Assembly (NCBI GenBank): GCA_002719955.1
Contig: PBFW01000040.1
Span: 1 to 64,000 of the forward strand
Direction: 5' to 3'
DNA length: 64,000 nt
DNA from: Deltaproteobacteria bacterium
Lineage (GTDB): Bacteria > Myxococcota_A > UBA9160 > UBA4427
Both the position numbers and the translations under genes were made by a program. Each line of letters opens with the position of its first letter. The stretch's first letter is position 1. Shown in pieces: positions 55,337-63,747 of this stretch. The notes beneath the pieces are model-generated. The model saw only the letters and a list, made by a program, of their open reading frames with translations. It had not been told where the DNA came from and did not search any database.

Positions 55337-57106
55337 TTGCCGGATTTCCGTGTGCCGCTCGAACGCCTACCTGCCAAGCCCAAGGAGATGACCTCGAGCC
55401 GAGAAGAAATCGAGCTTCTCCTTGAGAACCTTCGCTCATTGCGGTCCGCGTGGCAGGTCCTCGAACCCTCGCGAGACGAATCCGAGACTGACGAAATCGG
55501 CGCAACCGGACGCGCCCTCTTCGACCATCTCTCTGGAATCATCCGATCCAACAGTGACGTCTCCACCGACGGACTCCAGAGCATCGACACGCTCCTCCAG
55601 GAGTTCGAGCAGTCGATTCGGCACCGCGCGACGGAGATTCCCCTCTCCGAGCTGCGATCGTCGATACCCTCTTTTCAAGAGTGCGACCGAAAAAGCCTGC
55701 TCGACCTCCTAGACGTCCTGATCGGCGAGGACTCCCCCGTCTCTCGGCGCTTCGCGGAGCGGATCGGAGCGATCGACTATCTCATCACGCTTCTCTGCAC
55801 CCACGGCGGGTCGCATCCCGGAGCGATCGACTTCGACCCGCCCACACTCACTCCGAGACTCCAACGACTCTGCGAATCCGCCGCAGCGAATAGCAACGAC
55901 GGATTGACCGAGATCGAAGCGGAGTTCTTCATCGCAGCCAACCTCGAATCCGAATTGCTGGGCGGTGAGAGCCACCAAGCTTCCATGCGGAAGCGAAAGG
56001 CTGAGCTGAACCTGAACTTTTTTGCACCGCGGATCCTCCGAGCAATCGTGACCTACAACACGGCGCTGCTGACTCGCGGCTCGAGCGAAATCGCCGGCGA
56101 CGAGTCGTGGGCGAGCTTGGCAGAGAACACCCCAGAGCCACAGGAACCCTGCCCTTCCGTCTTCTCGAGCGAATCCCTGCAGCGGCTCGGCCATGCGGTT
56201 CGCCGGCGTGCCGACGGAAACTCTCCCGGCACGACCCCAGAGGATCGCATCGCAGCGGCCCTCGATTTCGACTGTCTCAACGACAACGAGCGCAACGCGC
56301 TTTGCAGCCCGACGATCTCCACGCGCGACGATCCGCTCGGGACCGCGATCCTGGTGGGGCTGCTGAGCCGGTCCAGCGCGGTCCTATCCATCGAGTTGCA
56401 GGAGGTAGGGATCCCACCGGACAACATTTCAGATGTCTGGATCGAGGAACTCTGTGAAATCTTTCAGGACGAGATCAACTCCAATCTCTCCGAGGACGCC
56501 TATCAGGTCGCCTGTGCCCTGTCCGATCTGAAGGAAAAATTCCTGCCCAGGGCTTCACGAGAAAGCCGCTCGACCCCATCGCGATGCGGCGAGGCCTTGC
56601 GGCTCGACCCCGCATCGGTACCAGTCCCGGGAGCAGAGACTCAAGCTGAATCTTCCGCTCATCGGGCCGAGCAACTCATGCAGGATGCGCTGGACTACGA
56701 TCGCGACGACGCCGGAGGGCGGAGTCATTGGGATCGCATCGTGTTCGCGGACTTCCCCTGGCCCCGGCTGATACAGCGCCTCTTCGTCGCCGCTGCTCTC
56801 CTTGCGCTCATCACGATGTTCGTGATCCGAGCCGGCGGCCCTCTCGACGGCCTAGACGACGAGCAACTCGTCACCTTCTCCCCGTATCTCGTCGACGGCA
56901 AACGCGATGGAGCGGGGACCGGCGCCTCCTTCGTCGGGACGATCGACGATCGTTGGACCGCGCTGCCACGACGTGAGCGCGGCGAAGTCGCTCGCGAAAT
57001 CGTCCGGCGCCTCCGAGAACAGGGCATGAACCAAGTCATGATCTACGACAAAGAGAACCGCGTCCGAGTCCAGGCGATCGGCGAGCAGCCGACACAGGTC
57101 ATCTGA
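55337..57106 (+). CDS. Unknown large protein with one C-terminal transmembrane helix
   Basis: 589 residues. Mostly alpha-helical, acidic N-terminal ~450 residues (SSREEIELLLENLRSLRSAW; SIDTLLQEFEQSIRHR), which resemble DUF1631-type cytoplasmic helical proteins only loosely. A single membrane helix lies at about 475-495 (LIQRLFVAAALLALITMFVI), followed by a ~90-residue end (REIVRRLREQGMNQVMIYDK). I recognise no family. The start is uncertain: TTG 55337 opens the frame, and ATG 55388 sits directly behind AAGGAG with no spacing. It starts 6 nt after the pilin stop, so a link to the pilin is plausible. Confidence 0.65.
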   Translation: MPDFRVPLERLPAKPKEMTSSREEIELLLENLRSLRSAWQVLEPSRDESETDEIGATGRALFDHLSGIIRSNSDVSTDGLQSIDTLLQEFEQSIRHRATEIPLSELRSSIPSFQECDRKSLLDLLDVLIGEDSPVSRRFAERIGAIDYLITLLCTHGGSHPGAIDFDPPTLTPRLQRLCESAAANSNDGLTEIEAEFFIAANLESELLGGESHQASMRKRKAELNLNFFAPRILRAIVTYNTALLTRGSSEIAGDESWASLAENTPEPQEPCPSVFSSESLQRLGHAVRRRADGNSPGTTPEDRIAAALDFDCLNDNERNALCSPTISTRDDPLGTAILVGLLSRSSAVLSIELQEVGIPPDNISDVWIEELCEIFQDEINSNLSEDAYQVACALSDLKEKFLPRASRESRSTPSRCGEALRLDPASVPVPGAETQAESSAHRAEQLMQDALDYDRDDAGGRSHWDRIVFADFPWPRLIQRLFVAAALLALITMFVIRAGGPLDGLDDEQLVTFSPYLVDGKRDGAGTGASFVGTIDDRWTALPRRERGEVAREIVRRLREQGMNQVMIYDKENRVRVQAIGEQPTQVI

Positions 57107-57704
57107 TTCCGATCTCTCCCCGCCGAGAGGCATGCACTCGGCCGCCGAATTCTCGTACCTCCCCCGCCAAGGCTTCGAAAAAATTGTCGAGCAGGGTGGA
57201 GCGCCCAACTCCGGCAGCGCGCACGGGCCACTCGGACCCGATGATGCGGCACGAAGCTTAGGGTCGAGATCTCGAACGACGGTCGCATCGATGCGACCTG
57301 GTCCCGGAAGCTGCGCAAGGCGACCGTCTCGAACCACGACGCGAGCGGAGGACGATCCGCGACGTCGAAGAAACCCCGACTCTCGATCTCCGCTTCCCCG
57401 GTCCCGAGAGAGCGACCCGGGCGATAGACGAGCCAAAGACCCTCCCATTCCGAAGGCGCAAAGGCACTCCGAGGAGCAGGTCTCGTCTCCAGGCGTTTTT
57501 CTCTGAGACGATCAGCTCAGCCGCAGCGAGGGAAGGAGCGACGTCCAGTTCCTCGACATCGAGCGCCCCGCCGGCGGGGGCGCTGAGAACAGAACGTCTC
57601 ATCCCACCCGCTCCAATCCGACGACGACGCTCGCACGATCCAAGAAACGCGAACACCGCCGATCATCGAAACCACGCGAAGGCTCGACGCCCGCGCCACG
57701 AGAC
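57107..57704. other. Stretch without a recognisable gene before the IS3 relic
   Basis: About 600 bp. Minus-strand frames read fragments such as LDVEELDVAPSLAAAELIVS and SFRDQVASMRPSFEIST that look once-coding but are broken by frame changes, and no family is identifiable. Probably a decayed gene next to the insertion-sequence remnant. Confidence 0.35.
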
Positions 57705-57880
57705 ATTTGCGCTGATGCCCAGCTCCATCGAGATGTCCACCGTCGAACGATCGCTCTACTTCACCAGCTTCACGGTCTCGGATTTGAACTCATCCGTGAA
57801 TCTTCTTCGTATCCGCTTCTCCTTGGCCATCGTGAACTCCCTGAGAAAGCCTAGCTTCCTGGATTGAGTCCACCTTTCCG
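57705..57880 (-). mobile_element. Relic of an IS3-family insertion sequence (orfA 5' end)
   Basis: Reading leftward from ATG 57830, behind AGGGAG, the frame gives MAKEKRIRRRFTDEFKSETV and KLVK, the N-terminal helix-turn-helix of IS3-type OrfA. It then meets an in-frame amber stop at 57758-57756. Homology continues past the stop (DRSTVDISMELGISANVSW) to about 57705, where it ends. OrfB is absent. A fragmentary, inactive transposase. Confidence 0.7.
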
Positions 57881-57900
57881 GGTAGGATCGAGGCTGCCGA

Positions 57901-59325
57901 CTAAGGGTCGCTTCCACCGACCGCCCGCAGCGCGGGACCGCGCTCGCTCGAGACTCCCAGGAGCTCCGCCACCTCGCTATCCACCGCATCGCGCAGACGC
58001 CGCACGTCGTGCACGATATCGGGATCGCAGTTGAACGCGAAGAAGATCGAGCCAGTATAGCTCATGGCTGTGATCCCGAGTCCCGAGGAGTCCCTGAGCG
58101 GAAGGATCCCATAGCATTCCTCGAGACGCGCTCCGTCCAGATAAAGCGGATTCTGCGGCCCCGGGCATTGCAGGATCGCGAGCTGCCCGGCCTCGATCTC
58201 CTTGAGCGCTCGCGCTCCGATGGCGAAGAGATGAGCCGCATTCCACTCGTCCCCCGCCGCCAGCATCTCACCCGAGGCCGCGTCGGCTTCTGCCCGAATC
58301 CGTCGCGTCTGCTCACAAAGGAGGTCGTGGCGGCCCGGACCGGATTCCTCCCAGATGGGCAATTCGACGAACCACGGGTGGGCCTCCTCCCCGAGCGAAT
58401 CCAGAATCGGCGTCACCCCTCGGAGATCGACCGTCACGGGGCTCACGTGCAACTCCCCGAGAAAGCGCCGCAACGCGCCGGAAAGGATCGTCAGTACGAC
58501 GTCGTGCACCGTCCCGCCCAGCGCTCGACGAATCGCTTGCACGCTCTCGAGATCGACCTCCTGAAACGAAAAGGAGCGATGGGGACCCAGGTTGCCGTCG
58601 AAAGGCGATTCGCCGGCCGGCCGCAGCCTGTAGCCCATGACCCGAAGCATGCCCTCGGCCTGCTCCTTCAGTTCACGGCCGGCTCGACTCGGCTTTCGGA
58701 GAAAATTGAACACCCCTCCCATCGTCCGCCTGGATGGACTCCAGCGACGAAGCACCTCCTGGCTGAAGAGCTCCACCGGCGAGGGGGCGGGCCGCGGGCT
58801 GTAACGCCCCATGCCGCACCGGGTCGGCCCTTCCGTCGTGGACAGGATCGCGCGCAGGAGATCTGCGCCTTCGAAAAGAGCGAGGGCCTTGTGCATTTTC
58901 AGCACGAGCGCGAAGCGTCCCTCGGCGAGTCCTTCGATGACCCAACAGTCCCACAGGGGGCGTGATCGATCGAGGCGCGTTGCGGCGATGCGTGCCGCGG
59001 TTCGACAGAGCTGGTCCTGGTTTCCCGGGCGCGGCAGGCTCGACTGCTGCAAGTGATAGTCGAGATTGAATTCCGGATCATCGACCCAGACGGGGTGCCC
59101 GTCAAGCGGGATTCTTCGCAGCTTTGTCCGCAGCCTCGGCAGCTCACGCAGCCGAGACGAAACGATCTCCCGGACCCGCTCGAAGTCGATGCCCCCGCCC
59201 TCTGTCGCGAGGCGACCCGCCTCGAACACGAGGACCATCGCGATATGCGCGCGACGACGCGAATTCTCATATTCCAGAAATCCGGCGCTCTCGTCAGAAA
59301 GTCGCTCGTAGTAGACTCTTGCCAA
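57901..59325 (-). CDS. WS/DGAT-family acyltransferase homologue with degenerate active site
   Basis: 474 residues of the wax ester synthase/diacylglycerol acyltransferase family. RLSDESAGFLEYENS at the N-terminus, DRSRPLWDCWVIEGL before the catalytic region, and the C-terminal domain with TVHDVVLTILSGALRRFL and CPGPQNPLYLDGARL. The HHxxxDG active site is replaced by MHKALALFEGAD (around residue 145): the second His is Lys and the Asp is Glu with altered spacing. Probably non-catalytic or with different chemistry. TTG 59325 is preceded by AGGAGAGG. Same strand as, and 69 nt downstream of, the alpha/beta hydrolase. Confidence 0.85.
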   Translation of the reverse strand: MARVYYERLSDESAGFLEYENSRRRAHIAMVLVFEAGRLATEGGGIDFERVREIVSSRLRELPRLRTKLRRIPLDGHPVWVDDPEFNLDYHLQQSSLPRPGNQDQLCRTAARIAATRLDRSRPLWDCWVIEGLAEGRFALVLKMHKALALFEGADLLRAILSTTEGPTRCGMGRYSPRPAPSPVELFSQEVLRRWSPSRRTMGGVFNFLRKPSRAGRELKEQAEGMLRVMGYRLRPAGESPFDGNLGPHRSFSFQEVDLESVQAIRRALGGTVHDVVLTILSGALRRFLGELHVSPVTVDLRGVTPILDSLGEEAHPWFVELPIWEESGPGRHDLLCEQTRRIRAEADAASGEMLAAGDEWNAAHLFAIGARALKEIEAGQLAILQCPGPQNPLYLDGARLEECYGILPLRDSSGLGITAMSYTGSIFFAFNCDPDIVHDVRRLRDAVDSEVAELLGVSSERGPALRAVGGSDP

Positions 59326-59394
59326 CGGTCCTCTCCTCTGCGGCCTCGTCCTGCAATGGGGTCGACGACGCTTCCCACCGCCTTCTATCGCGAA

Positions 59395-60645
59395 CTAGAC
59401 GCTGACCCGCAATCCGTCTTCTTCGTCCCCTGGCTCACTCGACTCATTCAAGAAGGGCGCTTCTCCGGGTTCGAAGAGATGCCGACCGACCACCTTCCGA
59501 ACGAAGGGCTTGAGGTCCGATTTCATCGACGCGAGAACATGGCCCGAAGCCATCCATTCGATCTCGGGTTTGCCCCAATGGCGCCAGAGCGCGCGTGCCT
59601 GGTCGGGACGGGCGACCCGATCGGCGACACCGGCGTAGATATATCGCTGACCCACGGCCATTCGGGGCTCGAAGGTCAGCGGCGAGACCGGCTGCATGAC
59701 GTCTCGAACGAGCCCCCAGTCATTTTGGAGCCCTCCGCCATAAGCATGATAGGCCCAGGGCTCGTTGTCCCGGGCGAGTGAGGTGAAATCGACTGCCGGG
59801 ATGCCTGCGATCACACAGGAGAGGTCGTCGATGAAGCCCGAGACGAGCGAAACCGCATAGCCACCGAGCGAGATCCCGTAGAGTCCGATCGGCGCGTCGC
59901 TCCGCGCTCGAATCCAACCGACCTGCCGCCGGATATCCCAGGTGGCCTGGGCGAACATGTGCAGCACGTTTGAGAATTCGGGCTGCAGGAGTCCGCCCCC
60001 GCTGAAGCGGGTGCTCGAGCGTGGGCCATGGAGCGGAAGTACCGGCATCAACACATTCAGCCCGAGCTCCTCGTGGATCCAATCCGCGGAAAGCCCCTGG
60101 ATATTCGAGACCGCCTGCCCCATCAAGAAGCCGTGCGTGCACACGAGCCAGGGGCAATCCTCCCCCTTGTGTTCCATCACGTAGGCGACCGCCGTCCCGT
60201 TGTCCTCATGCGCCAGCCAACGTTCGCGGCCAGGCTCACCCGAATGCGGCTCGTATTCGCTCTCGAAGGTCATCTCGAGATAATCCGAGCGACCACGCAA
60301 TCCTCGCGCCGACTTCCGAGACAGCTGTGGCGCACACACTTCGGGCGGCGTCTGGTGATACCCGGTCGGATCTCCATACCAGCCATTGCTCTCGATGAAC
60401 TCCCGCATCGCCAGGAGTTCTTGGTGGCCGTGCCGAACTATCTGGGACTCCGGTACGCCGACGAGCAGGCTGACGAGCAGCGAGAAACTCCCATCGACCA
60501 GCGCTTCCGCCACCAGACCCGCAGTCGGTTCCACTGCGGGCACATCGCGATAGCGCTGTTCGCCGCGCAACACGGCCGCCGTATCGTTCACCATCGATGC
60601 GATTTCGATCACCGGTGCCGTCAACCATCGAATCAGGCTGCTCAT
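59395..60645 (-). CDS. Alpha/beta hydrolase
   Basis: 416 residues. A helical N-terminal domain of about 150 residues precedes the hydrolase core: oxyanion region LVCTHGFLMGQA, nucleophile elbow GLYGISLGGYAVSL (GxSxG), an Asp in YAGVADRVARP and the His in MASGHVLASM. A catalytic triad is therefore present; cytoplasmic, since no signal is seen. Likely a lipase or esterase, matching the WS/DGAT neighbours. ATG 60645 overlaps the TetR stop (ATGA), so both are cotranscribed. Confidence 0.87.
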   Translation of the reverse strand: MSSLIRWLTAPVIEIASMVNDTAAVLRGEQRYRDVPAVEPTAGLVAEALVDGSFSLLVSLLVGVPESQIVRHGHQELLAMREFIESNGWYGDPTGYHQTPPEVCAPQLSRKSARGLRGRSDYLEMTFESEYEPHSGEPGRERWLAHEDNGTAVAYVMEHKGEDCPWLVCTHGFLMGQAVSNIQGLSADWIHEELGLNVLMPVLPLHGPRSSTRFSGGGLLQPEFSNVLHMFAQATWDIRRQVGWIRARSDAPIGLYGISLGGYAVSLVSGFIDDLSCVIAGIPAVDFTSLARDNEPWAYHAYGGGLQNDWGLVRDVMQPVSPLTFEPRMAVGQRYIYAGVADRVARPDQARALWRHWGKPEIEWMASGHVLASMKSDLKPFVRKVVGRHLFEPGEAPFLNESSEPGDEEDGLRVSV

Positions 60646-61343
60646 CCGACCTCCCGGAGTTTGACGCTGTCTCGACAGACCATCCGCAGCAGGCGCGCGA
60701 TCAAGCGATTGGCCACCGTCTTCGCGTCGGTCTCGTCGCGCGAGAGGGCGTGGGCCACGTGCACGCGAATCAGCCCATGGATCATCACCGCGGTCTCGTC
60801 GGGATCGTCCTCCCAGAAGACCCCCGACTTGATCCCCGCCCGAAGCAATTCGGAATGGCTCTTGTGGCCCTCGTCCCAGAGCTGACCCGCCTCTTCGTCT
60901 TCGGGACGGACGGCCCAGGAGTGGCGGCTGCGAGCGTGAAGCCGCATCCAGTCACGATTGTCGAAGAGGAACTGGACGAAGGCGCGGGTCCCCGCGACGA
61001 GTTTTTCGATCGGGTCGCTCAACGGAAGACGCGCCGCGTCGACCGCTTCGAGCATCGCCCGCCCACGCGCATGCATGATCGCGCCGTAGAGTTCCTGTTT
61101 CCCGGCAAAGGCCGCGTAGACCGTCTTGAGTGAGACGCCCGCTTCGGAAGCGATGTCTTGCATCGTCGCCCCCTCGAATCCCTTCTCGCCAAACACGCAT
61201 TCTGCCGATTCGAAGATCAGCTCTTGGTACATGCGCGCACGCGCATCGTCCAGGCGGGAGGCGGCCGCCCTCTTCCTCGGCTTGGGCCCGTTCGATTCTG
61301 CTGCTCCGCTCCTCGCCACTGTCTTCGACCCCCAATCTTTCAT
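60642..61343 (-). CDS. TetR-family transcriptional regulator
   Basis: 233 residues. After a basic leader, the DNA-binding domain reads ESAECVFGEKGFEGATMQDI followed by ASEAGVSLKTVYAAFAGKQE, a textbook TetR helix-turn-helix. The ligand-binding domain follows (RAFVQFLFDNRDWMRLHARS). ATG 61343 is preferred; a GTG at 61412 would add an unconserved leader. First gene of the run TetR-hydrolase-acyltransferase and divergent from the second acyltransferase, so it probably controls both sides, perhaps sensing an acyl-CoA. Confidence 0.9.
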   Translation of the reverse strand: MKDWGSKTVARSGAAESNGPKPRKRAAASRLDDARARMYQELIFESAECVFGEKGFEGATMQDIASEAGVSLKTVYAAFAGKQELYGAIMHARGRAMLEAVDAARLPLSDPIEKLVAGTRAFVQFLFDNRDWMRLHARSRHSWAVRPEDEEAGQLWDEGHKSHSELLRAGIKSGVFWEDDPDETAVMIHGLIRVHVAHALSRDETDAKTVANRLIARLLRMVCRDSVKLREVG

Positions 61344-61454
61344 CGCCCGCCGCCCAGAGACCTCGCTCGCCCCTACCCGACGGTCCCAACCCAGTCGTAG
61401 CTTCCAGGCCACGATTCTGGCCCCCCCTCACTCGCAACTTAGAAATTGTGACTG

Positions 61455-61478
61455 ACAGATAGAAAATCCGCCATCTGT
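61455..61478. promoter_or_regulatory. Candidate TetR operator
   Basis: ACAGAT (61455-61460) and ATCTGT (61473-61478) form a 6-bp inverted repeat with a 12-nt spacer. It lies in the A+T-rich divergent region between tetR and the WS/DGAT gene, next to TTTGATATTATTTAGATAAT. Typical position and geometry for a TetR site, but untested. Confidence 0.4.
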
Positions 61479-61568
61479 TGCTAGAAAACCTTTGATATTA
61501 TTTAGATAATAAGTATTTTCCTATTTGCGCAATACAATTTCCCATGGCTTCATGCCAGGAGACACGAG

Positions 61569-63092
61569 ATGCAACAGCTTCCCCCCCAGGACGCCGTCTT
61601 TCTCTCGATGGAAACCCAGGAACTCCCCGCCCATATCGGCGGACTCGCCTTCCTCAACCCGACGCCGGGGCAGGCATTCAGCTTCGATTCATTCGTCGAG
61701 TTCATTCGCAATCGGTTGGGCCCCTGCGAACGCTTTTCATGGCAGCTCCGAGAGATCCCCTTCGGCCTGGATCGGCCCTACTGGGTACCCCGCGAGAACT
61801 TCGATCCGGCTGAACATATTCTGCAGATCGCGCTTCCCGCCCCCTACTCCCCCGAAGCCCTCAGCAAGTTGGTTGGACGGCTCTTCGAGCGTCCCCTCGA
61901 TCGCACGCGGCCGCTCTGGGAGATGGTGCTGATCGAAGGCCTGCCGGGTGGCCGCCACGTCTTGTTGTGGAAGATGCATCATTGTCTGATGGACGGTGCA
62001 TCGGGTGCCAGCCTGACCGAGCAACTCTTCGACCCGACTCCGGATGCGGTCCGCCCCGCCGCTGCTGAATTCACGGAAGCAGACACACACCCAGTCGCAG
62101 ACACACACCCAGTCGCAGACGCTCACGGGGTCGCAGACGCTCACGGGGTCGCAGACGCTCACGGGGTCGCAGACGCTGCGCGGATCCCCGGACAATTCGA
62201 TCAGCGCGCGATCGTCGAGCGCGCGCTGCGCAACGCCGCCGAGCTCCCCCGAAAGCAGTCCAAGTATATTGGAGAGGCGCTCCGTGGGGCGTTCTCTGCG
62301 TGGCAGTCCGATCGCGAGCCCAGGAAGGCCAGCGAAACTTCCTCCCTCGCTCCCACCGCCCCCTGGAACGATATCGTCGGTCGCTATCGCGGGATCGCCT
62401 GGTCGGCGGTCTCCCTCGACCAGGTGAAGCAAGTCAAGAATACGATGGGCACGACGGTCAACGATGTCGTCCTCGCCATTACCTCCGGCGCCGTCCGAGA
62501 CTATCTGGACGAGCGGGACCAGTTGCCGGAAGCCTCCCTGATCGCCTCCGTCCCCTGCTCCACACGAATCGCGGGCGACAAGACTCTCGGCAACCAGATC
62601 CGGGAGTTTGCGGTCGGTTGGGCAACGAACGTCGAGGATCCGATCGAGCGATTGCTCCAGATTCACAAGAGTGCGGCGGAGGCCAAGCGGAAAGCCGATG
62701 ATGGGACGTCGTTCGACCTGATCGGCATGATGAGCGAAGCGTTGCTTCCGGGCGCGTTGCAGCTCTTGATGCTCGGAGCGGCCGCGGCCGGCGACAAGCT
62801 GCCGCTGCCGGCGAACGCCGTGGTGTCGAACGTGCCGATGGCACCCTTTCCGCTCTACTGCGCGGGGGCACATATCGAACAGGTCGTTCCGATCTCGCTC
62901 CTCGCCCCGACGCAGGGGCTGAACATCACGGTGCTGAGCTATTGCGGTGAGCTCCATTTCGGAATCGTTCACGATCCGTCGCTCGTGCCGGACGCGTGGG
63001 ACCTCGCCGGGCACATTCCGAAAAGCCTCCAGCAGCTCCAGCAAGGCGTGGATCGGGAACTCACGCTCAACTCGAGTGGCGCAGAAGCCTAG
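61569..63092 (+). CDS. Wax ester synthase/diacylglycerol acyltransferase (WS/DGAT)
   Basis: 507 residues with the intact catalytic motif LWKMHHCLMDGASG (HHxxxDG, residues 137-143), PLDRTRPLWEMVLIEGL before it and the C-terminal SNVPMAPFPLYCAGA plus LNITVLSYCGELHFGIV. It should acylate a fatty alcohol or diacylglycerol with acyl-CoA to make storage lipid. ATG 61569; no strong ribosome binding site (AGGAGA lies 11-16 nt upstream). A run of six-residue repeats (about 170-205, ADTHPV/ADAHGV) sits in the linker between the two domains. Divergent from tetR. Confidence 0.92.
   Translation: MQQLPPQDAVFLSMETQELPAHIGGLAFLNPTPGQAFSFDSFVEFIRNRLGPCERFSWQLREIPFGLDRPYWVPRENFDPAEHILQIALPAPYSPEALSKLVGRLFERPLDRTRPLWEMVLIEGLPGGRHVLLWKMHHCLMDGASGASLTEQLFDPTPDAVRPAAAEFTEADTHPVADTHPVADAHGVADAHGVADAHGVADAARIPGQFDQRAIVERALRNAAELPRKQSKYIGEALRGAFSAWQSDREPRKASETSSLAPTAPWNDIVGRYRGIAWSAVSLDQVKQVKNTMGTTVNDVVLAITSGAVRDYLDERDQLPEASLIASVPCSTRIAGDKTLGNQIREFAVGWATNVEDPIERLLQIHKSAAEAKRKADDGTSFDLIGMMSEALLPGALQLLMLGAAAAGDKLPLPANAVVSNVPMAPFPLYCAGAHIEQVVPISLLAPTQGLNITVLSYCGELHFGIVHDPSLVPDAWDLAGHIPKSLQQLQQGVDRELTLNSSGAEA
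62079..62177 (+). repeat. 18-bp in-frame tandem repeat in the WS/DGAT linker
   Basis: Five full copies (62079-62168) plus a half copy. Two read GCAGACACACACCCAGTC and three read GCAGACGCTCACGGGGTC. Copies within each type are identical, so the array expanded recently. Each unit encodes six residues, so gain or loss keeps frame. Confidence 0.85.
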
Positions 63093-63739
63093 TCGCTCGG
63101 CGACCCCGCCTCGACCAGGCCCTCCCCGCGCTCGAGACTCCGATCGATCCAACGTCGATAGAGTTCTTCGGGGTGCGCACCGACGATGACGGCATCGTTG
63201 TCCGCACGCCGGATTGCGGGGACACCGTTCGCGCCCCACTCCCGTGCTTGGTCGTGTTCGTAAAGGACCTGCGCCTCGATCTCGTCGAGATGAGCGACCT
63301 CGAAGTCGGCCGCCGCCAGGCCCTGCTCGAGCCACAGTTCGAGCAGAACATCAAAGGACGAGATATCTCGATTCTCCGTGAAATACGCGACCATCAGCCG
63401 GTCGTGCACCCTCCGAAAGGCGTCCGACCCGACGCGCGCGGCCGCCTTGGCGACGCGATGGGCCGGGAGGCTGTGGGTGGGCGGCGGATCCTGCGAAGAC
63501 CAGACGCGAAACTCACCCGCGTCCGCTTCCGCGCCAGCACCGGCCCAGGACTGCGTGTAGCGTCGAAATTTTTCCGGATCCCGGCTGCCCTTCTCGTCGG
63601 GCCGCAACAAATAGCTTCGCCAGAGCACCTCGATCCGCCCTCGATACTCCTCCTCCAGCCGCCCGATACGCCGCGAGGCATTCCAACACCACGGACACAG
63701 ATAATCCGAATACGCGATGAAGCGAACGATCCGGGGCAC
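63089..63739 (-). CDS. DsbA/FrnE-family thioredoxin-fold oxidoreductase
   Basis: 216 residues, no signal peptide, so cytoplasmic. VRFIAYSDYLCPWCWNASRR carries the CxxC active site, followed by a helical insert (AHRVAKAAARVGSDAFRRV) and the cis-proline loop GANGVPAIRRADNDAVIVGA, as in FrnE/2-hydroxychromene-2-carboxylate isomerase-like DsbA relatives. GTG 63739 is used; a TTG one codon upstream is equally possible. It converges on the WS/DGAT gene (stops share CTAG) and follows the flavin reductase gene by 8 nt. Confidence 0.87.
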   Translation of the reverse strand: MPRIVRFIAYSDYLCPWCWNASRRIGRLEEEYRGRIEVLWRSYLLRPDEKGSRDPEKFRRYTQSWAGAGAEADAGEFRVWSSQDPPPTHSLPAHRVAKAAARVGSDAFRRVHDRLMVAYFTENRDISSFDVLLELWLEQGLAAADFEVAHLDEIEAQVLYEHDQAREWGANGVPAIRRADNDAVIVGAHPEELYRRWIDRSLERGEGLVEAGSPSD

Positions 63740-63747
63740 CAAAAACT

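Noticed and set aside
62079..62177. Repeat array as a CRISPR
   Set aside because: Units are 18 bp, contiguous without spacers, in frame within a coding sequence; no cas genes.
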